Assembly (NCBI RefSeq): GCF_000696185.1
Contig: NZ_KK853997.1
Span: 4,759,602-4,823,601, forward strand
Length of the DNA stretch: 64,000 nucleotides
From: Kitasatospora cheerisanensis KCTC 2395
GTDB lineage: Bacteria; Actinomycetota; Actinomycetes; Streptomycetales; Streptomycetaceae
Reading direction: 5' to 3'
The notes under the pieces were generated by a model. It did no database searches. It was not told the DNA's origin and saw nothing but the letters and a program-made list of their open reading frames with translations. The translations under genes were made by a program, and so were the position numbers. Positions 39,595 to 48,497 of this stretch are shown one piece after another. The stretch's first letter is position 1. Every line of letters starts with the position of its first letter.

Positions 39595-40701
39595 GTGAGC
39601 GACATCCCCCTGGTCGACCTGCAAGCCGCGCATGCCGAGGTCGCCGACGAGGTCCGCGCGGGCTTCGAGGCGGTGCTGGCGGGCGGGGCCTACATCAAGG
39701 GCCCCGAAGTCGGGGCGTTCGAGCGGGAGTTCGCGGCGTTCTGCGGGGTCGGGCATGCCGTCGGGACGGCGAACGGGACCGATGCGCTGGAACTGGCGCT
39801 GCGGGCGCTGGACCTGGCGCCGGGAGGCCGGGTGGTGCTGCCCGCGAACACCTTCGTGGCGACGGCCGAGGCGGTGGTGCGGGCGGGGCTGACGCCCGTC
39901 CTGGTGGACGTGGACGAGGAGCACCTGCTGATCGACGTCGAGCGGGCGGCCGAGGAGATCGGCCGCGCCGTCGCGGTGGTGCCGGTGCACCTGAACGGCC
40001 AACTCGCGCCGATGGAACGGGTGCTGGAGGCCGCGGGCGGGGTGCCGGTGGTGGAGGACGGGGCGCAGTCGCAGGGCGCGGCGCGGCACGGCCGCCCGTC
40101 CGGGAGCTGGGGGCGGATCTCGGCGACCAGCTTCTACCCGGGGAAGAACCTGGGCGCGTACGGCGACGCCGGCGCGGTGGTGACGGACGACGCCGAACTC
40201 GCCGCTGCGGTACGGCTGATCGGCGACCACGGCTCGGCCCGGAAGTACCTGCACGAGCGGTTCGGGTTCAACTCGCGGATGGACACCCTGCAGGCGGTGG
40301 TGCTGCGCAGCAAGCTGCGGCGGCTGCCGGCCTGGAACGAGTCCCGGCGGGCCGCCGCCGAGCGGTACGACAAGCTGCTGGGCGGGCTGGAGGGAGTGAC
40401 CCTGCCGCGGACGGCGCCGGGGAACGAGCACGTGTGGCACCTGTACGCGGTGCGGGTGGAGCGCGACCGGGACGGGGTGCTCGCGGAGCTGCAGCAGGCC
40501 GGGATCGGGGCGGGCGTGCACTACCCGGTGCCGGTGCACCTGCAGCCGGCGTTCCGTCAGCTCGGCCATGCGGAAGGCGCTTTCCCGGTGACCGAGCGGG
40601 CCGCCGGGCAACTGCTCACGCTGCCGCTGTTCCCGCAGCTCACCGAGGGGCAGCAGGTGCGGGTGGCGGAGACCCTGGCCGCCGCGGTGCGCCGCCGCTG
40701 A
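39595..40701 (+). CDS. DegT/DnrJ/EryC1/StrS family sugar aminotransferase (second copy)
   Basis: A second PLP-dependent NDP-sugar aminotransferase of 368 residues. It starts with the classic IPLVDLQAAHAEV, has the PLP Lys in SFYPGKNLGAYGDAGAVV, and GFNSRMDTLQAVVLRSKL. This form resembles the WbpE/WlbC/FdtB group that aminates C3. The GTG at 39595 follows CAGGAGGCGAG, 40 bases after the first aminotransferase. Confidence 0.92.
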   Translation: MSDIPLVDLQAAHAEVADEVRAGFEAVLAGGAYIKGPEVGAFEREFAAFCGVGHAVGTANGTDALELALRALDLAPGGRVVLPANTFVATAEAVVRAGLTPVLVDVDEEHLLIDVERAAEEIGRAVAVVPVHLNGQLAPMERVLEAAGGVPVVEDGAQSQGAARHGRPSGSWGRISATSFYPGKNLGAYGDAGAVVTDDAELAAAVRLIGDHGSARKYLHERFGFNSRMDTLQAVVLRSKLRRLPAWNESRRAAAERYDKLLGGLEGVTLPRTAPGNEHVWHLYAVRVERDRDGVLAELQQAGIGAGVHYPVPVHLQPAFRQLGHAEGAFPVTERAAGQLLTLPLFPQLTEGQQVRVAETLAAAVRRR

Positions 40702-40821
40702 CGTGCGGTCGGCACCCGGCCGGGCGGCGTCCGGCCGGGTACCCCCGTGACCCTGAACGCGATCGGTCGTTGCCCTACGCTGGTCCCCGAGGATTTCGGC
40801 TTCTGCTGTGGGGGACCCCAG

Positions 40822-41823
40822 ATGACGACAGGTCGGCCCGGCACCGCCGCCGTGCCCAACGCGGCGTACGCGGGCCAGGTGGTGCAGTTCCCGGACCCGG
40901 TCCGGGCCGAACGGCACCCCCGGGGCGTGCGCGTCGACGAGCACGGGTACCCGGACTTCTCCCCGTACGCCGTCGCCGCCGCCGAGGTCGCCGACCCGCC
41001 GGAGGGCTTCGGCGTGGACGAACTGCGGCTCACCGACTACGTGTCGGCGAACGCCGCGCTCTACACCCAGGGCCACGAACTCTGGGCCGACCTGGACACC
41101 GCGGTCGCCACCCCGTCCGGCTGGACCTGGCACCACGTGGTCGGGCGCGCCCCGGCGGGCTGGCGGCGGATGGAGCTGATCCCGGTCGAGGTGAAGGCCC
41201 TGCTGCGGCACCACGGCGGCCTGGCGATCTCCACCGCCGACCACGGCCGGCGCGGCACCCGCCCGCTGCAGGAGCGCCGCCCCGTGCACTTCCCGCTGGC
41301 GAAGGACGGCGGCGACCCGCTCGCCGTCACCGAGGACCTGGTGCAGCGCGCCGAACAGCGCCTCGCCCACCCGCTGCCGCCCGCCTACCGGGACTTCCTG
41401 AAGCTGGCCGGCGGCCGCGCCCCGGCCGGCGCCGCGCTGGACGTCGACCTCGGCCTGCTGGTCGACCAGCCGTTCCTCACCCTCAGCGAGGAGTACGGCA
41501 CCCAGGACCTGGTGTACGCCAACAAGTGCCTGCGCGACCACCTGACCAAGGACTACCTGGCCGTCGCCTACCTCCAGGGCGGCCTGCTCGCCCTCAAGGT
41601 CCGCGGCGAGCAGACCGGTTCGGTCTGGTTCCTGCCCTACGACGACGCCCGCGACCAGGGCGCCGACGAGTCCCCGGAGCAGCGGGTGGCCCGGCTGCTG
41701 CTGCCCTGCGGCGACAGCTTCGACGCCTTCCTGCTGCGGCTCGCGGGCAGCCCCCCGGAGCTGGAGACCGTCGCCGAACTCATGGTGGACGGCGGCTTCG
41801 CGCGCGCCGTCCCGGTGAACTGA
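40822..41823 (+). CDS. WHH-type nuclease domain fused to SMI1/KNR4 (SUKH-1) domain
   Basis: A 333-residue two-domain protein. Residues about 40-150 look like an HNH/Endonuclease VII-fold toxin domain of the WHH type: WTWHHVVG (Trp103-His104-His105), RMELIPVEV and RHHGG (His130-His131). Residues about 165-320 are a SUKH-1 domain (RAEQRLAHPLPPAYRDFLKLAGG, RVARLLLPCGDSFDAFLLRL). In known systems these are usually a separate toxin and immunity protein; here they are one polypeptide with no secretion signal. The next gene begins 28 bases downstream and has a parallel deaminase-SUKH design. Domain assignment is from motif memory. Confidence 0.72.
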   Translation: MTTGRPGTAAVPNAAYAGQVVQFPDPVRAERHPRGVRVDEHGYPDFSPYAVAAAEVADPPEGFGVDELRLTDYVSANAALYTQGHELWADLDTAVATPSGWTWHHVVGRAPAGWRRMELIPVEVKALLRHHGGLAISTADHGRRGTRPLQERRPVHFPLAKDGGDPLAVTEDLVQRAEQRLAHPLPPAYRDFLKLAGGRAPAGAALDVDLGLLVDQPFLTLSEEYGTQDLVYANKCLRDHLTKDYLAVAYLQGGLLALKVRGEQTGSVWFLPYDDARDQGADESPEQRVARLLLPCGDSFDAFLLRLAGSPPELETVAELMVDGGFARAVPVN

Positions 41824-41851
41824 CCGAACGACAGGGGTGGGACGAGACGTG

Positions 41852-44206
41852 GTGACCACGTACGCGCAGGCGCAGGAGACCGCCGAGGACTGGATCAACG
41901 CGGGCATGCCGCGCTCGCTCCAACGCGAGGTGCGGGTCCGGGAGTTCGACCTCGGCTACGTCTGCTGGGCGGTGGACGGAAGCGAGCACGAGGGCGGCGC
42001 GGGCACCTCGCCGCGGCTGGTGATCGCCCGCGACAGCGGCGCCAGCACGCTCTGGCCGCCGCTGCCGGTCAACGAGGTGGTCCGGCAGTTCGAGGAGCTG
42101 TACGGCACGCCCGCCGAACCCAACCCGGCCGGGGCCGCCAAGCCGGTCCGCGGCGCCGTCGAGGCCACCTCCTTCCTGCTCAGCCCCCCGCAGTGGCTGC
42201 AGGACGCGGGCGCCGCCGCGATGGCCGCCGAGGCCGCGCAGCTGTCCGCGCCCGCCGCACCGCCCGCGCCGCCGGCCGCCGGGCCGGGCGAGGAGGGCCC
42301 CAGCTACTTCACCGGGGGCGGCACGCCCGTCCCCGGCACGCCCGTGCCGCCCCGCCGGCCGGCTCCGAGGCCGCGACGGTGCTCGCGGCCGCCCCGCCGT
42401 TCCCGGCCGGCGGCCCGTCCACTCCCGTGCCCGGCACGCCCGTTCCGCCGCCTCCGGGACCGGTGCCCGGGATGCCCGCGCGGCACGAGGTCCCGCCGCC
42501 GGCCGGCGCGACCCCGCCGTTCCCGATGGGCGGCCCGACCACCCCGGTGCCCGGCACACCCGTTCCGCCGCCGGTCGGCGGAACCCCGCCGTTCCCGGTC
42601 GCCGGGGCGGCAACTCCCGTCCCCGGCACGCCGGTTCCCCCGCCGGGCGGCCCCGCGCCGTCGATCGACTACGCGCCGACCATGCTGGCCGGCGACGGCC
42701 CGCCCGGGCTGATGGGCCTGCCCGGCGCGCCCGGCACGCCCGGCCACGGCGTGCAGCTCGGCCGGTCCGGCCCGACCGCCCCGCCGCCGCCTCCGCCGAA
42801 CGAGCTGCTGCCGCCGACCGGCGGCCCCGCGCAGGGCGGGCTCGGCCGCGGCGGCCCCGGCGCCCCGCCGCCGCCCCGCCCGCGGAGCTGCGCGGCGGCG
42901 ACACGCCCGCCGCGCCGCCGGCCGCCCCGGCGTCCGAGGCCGCCTCGGTCGCCTACCAGGCGACCCAGCTGGCCCCGGCGATCGAGCTGCCCGGCGGCGG
43001 CCCCGTGCCGCCCGGGCCCGGCGCGAACCCGCCGTTCCCGCCCGCGCCCGGCCCGCAGCAGGGCGCGCCGTTCCAGGCCCCGCCGCCGTTCCCCGGCCCG
43101 CCGCAGGCGCAGCCGCCGTTCCCGGGCGCCCCCGTGCCCCGCCGCCGGGCCCGGCTTCCCGCCCGGCGGCCCGCACCGGCCCCGGCTTCCCGCCGGGCGG
43201 TCCGGCGCCGGGCGCGCCGGTGCCGCCGCCGGGCGTGCCGACCATCGGCCCCGGCACCACCGCCGTGGTCAACTACCGGGCGCCGGACGGCTCCGAGCAC
43301 AACCTGGTGATGATGTCCGAGCCGGGCACCCCGCACCCGGAGTGGAAGGCGCTGCAGGAGCTGCGCCGGCTCGGCGTGCCGCCGGACCAGGTGCTGGAGG
43401 TGCACACCGAGCTGGAGCTGTGCGACCTGCCCGGCGGCTACTGCGCCCGGATGGTGAAGGCGTCCTGGCCGAACGCCCGGATCAGCCACACCGCCCCGTA
43501 CGGCCGGGACACCGCCGCCCGGCAGGCCGGCATGGCGGTGCTGAGCGAGCACGTCGAGCAGCTGCACCAGCTGGTGTCGGCGCCGCAGCGGGCCCGCACC
43601 CACCGGGTGCCGCTGCCGCCGCCCGGCTCGGTGCCGCCGCTGCCGCCGATGGTGCCGCAGCAGCTGGCCGCCGAGCTGGGCCAGCTGTTCGGCCCGGGCC
43701 TGTTCCGGTTCGAGCAGCGCGCGGTGGCCCGCCAGGGCGTGCCGGACGCGGTCGCGCAGACCCTGATGTGGGTCGGCCTGCCGCGCGAGTTCCCGCCGTT
43801 CTTCTGGGCGCAGGCCCAGGAGGGCCGGCCGATCCCGACGCTGGCCGAGCTGGCCGCCGAGCGCGGCCTGCCGCCCGGCCCGGACTTCGGCGGCTACCTG
43901 GTGCTCGGCAACGACTACGGCCGGCAGCTGTGCGTCCAGTACGGCACCGCCGCGGTGGTCGCCGTGGACATCGAGAACCCGGCCGAGCCGCCGCGGTTCG
44001 TCAACACCGGCGTCCCGGAGTTCGTCCGCTGCCTGGCGGTGCTGGCCCGGATGTGGCACCTTCGGCACGGCCTCACGCCCGAGCAGGCCGGCCGCTGGAC
44101 CACGGACTTCCAGGCCCAGCTGCTGGCGGCCGACCCGGCCGCCGTGCACACGCCCGAGAGCTGGTGGTCCGTCCTGGTCGAGCAGCTCTGGGACGGGCTG
44201 CTGTAG
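41852..44206 (+). CDS. Deaminase-like domain fused to SUKH-4 domain with Pro-rich linker (frameshifted in this assembly)
   Basis: A protein of about 785 residues. An N-terminal domain (TYAQAQETAEDWINAGMPRS, to about residue 95) is followed by a long Pro/Gly-rich linker and a deaminase-like segment (SEHNLVMMSEPGTPHPEWKALQELRRLG, then HTELELCDLPGGYCARM, an HxE plus two Cys). A C-terminal SUKH-4 domain follows (GPGLFRFEQRAVARQGVPDAVA to EQLWDGLL). The linker passes through all three frames. Adding a C at the C4 runs 42350-42353, 42874-42877 and 43137-43140 accounts for the frame steps, although further errors may be present near 43150-43183. A GTG at 41852 (or 41849) is the start. Confidence 0.75.
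42323..42642 (+). repeat. Protein-level repeat TPVPGTPVPP in the linker
   Basis: Four coding copies begin at 42323, 42421, 42541 and 42613. The first copy is in a different reading frame from the other three, which is direct evidence for a lost base between copies 1 and 2. Confidence 0.85.
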
Positions 44207-44212
44207 CCCCTT

Positions 44213-44241
44213 CCGCGCGGCCGGTTCCCCCGGCCGCGCGG
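44213..44241 (+). terminator. Terminator after the SUKH-4 gene
   Basis: A 12-bp GC stem (44213-44224 with 44230-44241), loop of 5 nt. Confidence 0.7.
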
Positions 44242-44365
44242 TGGCGGCCTGTTTGGTTTGCGTTCGTATCTGCGCAAAATAGGTCAATGGGACGGACCGT
44301 CCGCCCCACCCGAACCACGCACCCGGCGGGGCTGCGCAGCCCGCGAGCACGAGGAGAACAGCCGA

Positions 44366-45798
44366 ATGAGCGACGCCGTGTCCCAGTACGGCTTCACCGT
44401 CTCCCGGCGCGGCTACGCGCCCGACCAGGTCGAGGGAGCCGTCACCGCGCTCAGCCGCGAACGGGACGAGGCCTGGGAGCGACTCAGCGTGCTCGGCTCC
44501 GGGCTGCGCGAGATGGAGAAGCGCCTGGCCGACATCCGGCAGGCCGCCGAGGACGCCCCGACCCCGACTTCGCCGAACTCAGCGAACAGGCCGCCGGCCT
44601 GCTGAAGATCGCGCAGAACGAGGCCGAGGCCGTCCTCGCCAAGGCCAAGCGCTCCGGCGAGGACGCCCGGGACGCCGCCCACGAGGCCGGCGAGGCCGCC
44701 GCCAGGGCGGCCAAGGAGTACGCCGCCAAGCAGCGCGAGGACGCCGACCGGTTCGCCCGCAGCACCGACGAGCGCAGCCGCGCCGAGGCCGAGCGGATCC
44801 GCGCCCAGGCCGACGCCGAGGCCCGCGCCGTCATCCACGCCGCGACCGGCCACGCCGCCCGGATCCGGGTCGCCGCCGCCGACGCCTCCGAGCAGTCCGA
44901 GGTCACCCTCGCCGAGCGCCGCCGCAAGGCCGACGAGGAGTTCGCCACCGCCGAGGCCGAGGCCGACGCCGCCGTCGCCAAGATCACCGCCGCCGCCGAG
45001 GCCAAGGTCAAGGAGGCCGAGCAGCACCGCGAGGCGATGCTCGCCGAGGCCCGCCGCCTCGACACCCAGGCCCACGCCAAGGCCGAGGCCGAACTCGCCG
45101 CCGCCAAGGAGAAGGCCGCCCGGATCAAGCTCGCCAGCGAGCGCGAGCAGGTCGACTTCGGCAAGCGCCTCGACAAGGTCCAGACCCACCTCGACCACAT
45201 CAAGGGCACCCTGGCCTCCCTCACCGGCGCCGCCGTCGGCGCGATCGAGGAGCCCGAGGAGGACGAGCCCGCCCCCGCGGCGAAGAAGGCCGACCTCAGC
45301 AAGCCCCCGGCGGACCGGCCCGCGGCCGCGCCCGCCACGGAGGAGCCGAAGCCCGCCGCCGGGGCTGAGCCCGTCGCGGAGCCGAAGCCCGCTGCCGAGG
45401 CCAAGCCCGCCGTGGAGGCCAAGCCCGCCCCCGACCAGCCGACCGCCGTGCTGCGCCCCGTCAAGGACGAGCCGGCCGCCGGGCGGCCCGTCGTCGACCC
45501 GCGCCAGCCCTACACGCCGACGGTGGTCGAGACCCCGCCGCCGCCGGTGAAGCCCGCCAGCTTCGCCAAGGACCCGCTGCCGCCCCGGCCCGCGACCCCG
45601 CCCGCCCCGCCGGCGAGCGCGCCGTCCGACAGCAGGCCGGCGGCCGAGCCCAAGGCCGAGCCGGCGGCCGAGCCGAAGGCCGGGACCAGGGCCGAGCCGG
45701 AGGCGGAGACCCGGATCGTCCCCAAGATCGTCATCGTCGACGACGGCCTGAACCACGACACCCGGCCCGACCGGGGCCGCATCCAGCGCAAGGGCTGA
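44366..45798 (+). CDS. DivIVA-like long coiled-coil protein (frameshifted in this assembly)
   Basis: About 478 residues after adding one C to the C4 run at 44556-44559. The N-terminus (QYGFTVSRRGYAPDQVEGAVTAL) has the RRGY-xx-QV pattern of DivIVA-type polar/cytoskeletal proteins. It is followed by about 200 residues of uninterrupted Ala/Glu/Lys/Arg coiled coil (for example AEARAVIHAATGHAARIRVA), then an extended Pro/Ala/Lys/Glu tail. Similar Streptomyces proteins are often labelled cellulose-binding or cytoskeletal, with little experimental support. A terminator separates it from the SUKH-4 gene. Confidence 0.8.
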
Positions 45799-45815
45799 CG
45801 GGCCGTCAGTGCCCC

Positions 45816-45862
45816 GGGTCCGCCCCGTCCGGCAGGCAGCAGCCGTCGGACGGGGCGGACCC
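45816..45862. terminator. Bidirectional terminator hairpin
   Basis: A perfect 16-bp stem (45816-45831 with 45847-45862), between the converging coiled-coil and Dyp peroxidase genes. Confidence 0.75.
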
Positions 45863-45870
45863 GTCTCCGG

Positions 45871-47091
45871 TCACCCGAGCAGGGGCTCGCCGATCCAGCC
45901 GCCCGGCGCGCAGCCCGGCGGGACGGCGAACACGGCCGACCCGATCGGGGTGGTCCACTGGTTGAGGTGGTCGGAGGTGGCCAGCGCGCGCTGGACGGGC
46001 AGGAACTGCTCGGCGATGTCCCGCTGGAAGGACGCGAAGAGCAGGCCGGTGTCCGGCGTCCCGTCCGCGGCCGGGGCGTCGTCGTAGTTGTACGGGCGGC
46101 GGAAGATGCGCTGCCGCGGGTCGGCGACGTGGGCCCGCCGGATGTGGGCGAACTCGGAGATCACCGGCAGGCCGAACGCGTCCCGGGCGTTGAAGTCGGG
46201 CGGGTCGTGCTCGGCGGCGCCGGTGAGCGGGGCGCCGGTGCCCAGGGTCCGGCCGACGGAGAACTCCTTCGCCGCGGTGTCGGCGGCGTCCCAGGTCTCC
46301 ATCTCCATCCGGATGCGCCGCAGGACGAGGGTGGTGCCGCCGCGCAGCCAGTCCGGGCCGGCGTCGGTCCACACCGCCCCGGCGAACACGTCGTCGCCGG
46401 GGATCGGATTGGCCGTGCCGTCGAGCTGGCCCATCAGGTTGCGCTGGGTCGTGCCGTCGTCCTCGACGCCCCGTCCGCGCCGGAAGCCGCGCTGGGTCCA
46501 GCGCAGCCGGGCGAAGGAGCGGGCGTCCTTGACCAGCATCCGCTGGGCGTGCGCCACGGCGAGCGGGTCGTCCGCGCAGACCTGGATCAGCAGGTCGCCG
46601 CCGCACCAGCCGTCCTGGAGCCGGTCGATCGGGAACGGCGGCAGCGGTTCGAGCGAGGCCGGCCGCCGGTCGTCGAGCCCGGCGGCCCGGAACAGGCCCG
46701 GACCGAAGCCGAAGGTGACGGTCAACCGGGCCGGCAGCGCGGCGAGTTCGGCCTCGGTGTCGGCGAGTGCGGGCGCGCCGCGGGTGAGCCGGACGGCGTC
46801 GTCGGTGAGCAGCCGCATCATCCGGACCAGGGCCGCCCGGTCGGTGCCCGCGGCCAGGTCGAAGCCGAGGAACACGGCGTGCGCCTGGGCGGGCGTGTCG
46901 ATCCCGGCCTGGTGCGGCCCGTGGAACGGAACCGTCTGCCGGCCGTACCCGGGCGGCTGCGGCCGGACGTCGTCGGGCCGGCGGACGGCGGCGCCGAGAC
47001 CGGATCCGGCGAGCACCCCGCCGAGGGTCAGTGCGCCACCCGTCAGCAGTCGGCGGCGGCCGACAGCCGGGGTGGTGGGGGTGGTGTCCAT
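45871..47091 (-). CDS. Dyp-type haem peroxidase (DtpA/EfeB-like), Tat-exported
   Basis: A 406-residue peroxidase with a Tat signal (VGRRRLLTGGALTLGG). The diagnostic GxxDG motif is GQLDGTANP. The proximal-His region (ISEFAHIRRAHVADP) and haem-site Arg (IFRRPYNYDD) are also visible. It uses H2O2 to oxidise large substrates outside the cell. In S. lividans the related DtpA works with a PCu(A)C-type copper chaperone and Sco in copper trafficking and development. A PCu(A)C gene lies immediately upstream on the same strand (10-base gap), which supports that reading. Confidence 0.93.
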   Translation of the reverse strand: MDTTPTTPAVGRRRLLTGGALTLGGVLAGSGLGAAVRRPDDVRPQPPGYGRQTVPFHGPHQAGIDTPAQAHAVFLGFDLAAGTDRAALVRMMRLLTDDAVRLTRGAPALADTEAELAALPARLTVTFGFGPGLFRAAGLDDRRPASLEPLPPFPIDRLQDGWCGGDLLIQVCADDPLAVAHAQRMLVKDARSFARLRWTQRGFRRGRGVEDDGTTQRNLMGQLDGTANPIPGDDVFAGAVWTDAGPDWLRGGTTLVLRRIRMEMETWDAADTAAKEFSVGRTLGTGAPLTGAAEHDPPDFNARDAFGLPVISEFAHIRRAHVADPRQRIFRRPYNYDDAPAADGTPDTGLLFASFQRDIAEQFLPVQRALATSDHLNQWTTPIGSAVFAVPPGCAPGGWIGEPLLG

Positions 47092-47101
47092 GACGGCGGG
47101 G

Positions 47102-47689
47102 TCAGCCCTTCGCCATGCCGGGGGTGTAGTCCTCCTTGCCGCCCGCGAACGCCTTGGCGACCGCGCTGAACCCCACCGTCCGGCCGTCGTCCAGGGTCAG
47201 CGTCACGGCCACCTCGTCACCCGGCTTCACCGGCCGGTTCAGGCCCATCAGCATGATGTGATCGGCACCCGGCTTCAGCTCGTGGCCGGCCTTCGCCGGG
47301 ACGACGAAGCCGCCCGCCTTCGGCCGCATCGCGGGCTTGCCGTCCACGTCCGCGACCTCGTGCAGCTCGGTCTTCGCCGACACGGTGGACGTGCCCGACA
47401 CCACGGTGAGCGGGGCGCCCGTGGTGTTGACCAGGGTGCCGAAGACGCCCGTCATGCCGGAGTCGGAGGCCTTCACCCACGGGTCCGCGACCGTCACCGG
47501 CGCTGCGGCGGCCGGGACGGCCGCGCTCGGGGAGCCGCCGTCCGAGGCCTTGGACGACTCGCCGCCGCCGCAGGCGACCAGGGCGGAGAGGGATATCGCC
47601 CCGGCCGTCGCGGCGACGAGGAGCCTGCGGAGACGGGGGAGACGGCGGCCGGGAACGGCGGGGACGGCGGAGATCGGCATGGCGTGCAT
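47102..47689 (-). CDS. PCu(A)C-family periplasmic copper chaperone lipoprotein
   Basis: A 195-residue lipoprotein with lipobox LSALVAC and a Ser/Ala linker. The Cu(I)-binding pattern H-x10-M...H-x-M is visible in TELHEVADVDGKPAM and GADHIMLMG. It would deliver copper to a cuproenzyme outside the cell. It is immediately upstream of the Dyp peroxidase and divergent from a CopC gene, which makes a small copper-handling locus. The start is ATG 47689, or ATG 47680. Confidence 0.92.
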   Translation of the reverse strand: MHAMPISAVPAVPGRRLPRLRRLLVAATAGAISLSALVACGGGESSKASDGGSPSAAVPAAAAPVTVADPWVKASDSGMTGVFGTLVNTTGAPLTVVSGTSTVSAKTELHEVADVDGKPAMRPKAGGFVVPAKAGHELKPGADHIMLMGLNRPVKPGDEVAVTLTLDDGRTVGFSAVAKAFAGGKEDYTPGMAKG

Positions 47690-47809
47690 CGGCTTTCGGT
47701 TCGGTTGCGGGTCGCGTCCCGCAGACACCGCAGTGGTCGGACCGGACGGGCGGGAAGTTCCCGGGAGTCCGCCCGGAACCTCCCGGCCGCCGCGGACGAC
47801 TACTCCCCC

Positions 47810-48384
47810 GTGAAGCCCCGATCCCCGTCCCGCCCGGCGGCACTGCTGCTCGCCGCCCTGGTCGCCCTGATACCCGCCGCCCCGGCACGGGCGCACGCCC
47901 GCCTGCTGGCCTCCGACCCGGTCGCGGACTCCGCGGTGCCCGCCGCGCCGACCGCGATCACGCTGACCTTCGACGGCCCGGTCCAGCCCGGCTTCACCAC
48001 CGTCACCGTCGCCGGCACCGACGGGACGCCCTACGGCGACGGCGCCCCCACCGCCACCGGCCACCAGGTGCGGCAGAACCTCGGCCGCCTGCCCCGGGGC
48101 CGCGTCCAGGTCACCTGGCGCACCGTCGCCGCCGACGGAGCCCCCCTCCAGGGCCGCTTCGCCTTCACCAACGACGACCCGAACGCGCCCGCCCAGCCCC
48201 GCCCCGCCCGTCCGCACCCCCGTCCGCACCGCCGGCGGCCCGCCGGGCGGCGGCCGCCGGTCCGGCGGACCGGGTGTGGTGGGCGGCGGCCGGGCTGCTG
48301 TCGGTGGCGGCGGCGACCGTCGTGACGGTGCTGACGCGCCGGGGCGGCCGGGGGAGTGCGGGCGGCGGGCGGTCCGGCCGGTGA
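47810..48384 (+). CDS. CopC-domain copper-binding protein with C-terminal membrane anchor (frameshifted in this assembly)
   Basis: About 191 residues if one C is restored to the C4 run at 48197-48200. A signal peptide ends in APARA, so that the mature N-terminus is HARLLASDP, the His copper ligand of CopC/YcnJ proteins. The beta-sandwich domain follows (ITLTFDGPVQPGF, VTWRTVAADGAPLQGRFAF), then a Pro/Ala linker. In the next frame come DRVWWAAAGLLSVAAATVVTVL and a basic tail, the expected membrane anchor. GTG start at 47810. Confidence 0.85.
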
Positions 48385-48497
48385 GCCGGCGAGCGCCGCG
48401 GTGTGCATTCGGCCGGGGTGTACCCCGGCGGCGGCCGCTGCGCCGGTCAGGGGCTCCGGCTGCGCGGGAGGGGCTCCGGTGGCGGGGCCGGGTGGCG

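Noticed and set aside
44366-45798. The coiled-coil protein as part of a contractile or toxin-delivery device
   Set aside because: It has its own terminator-separated unit and a DivIVA-like start; nothing in it resembles phage-tail or secretion components.
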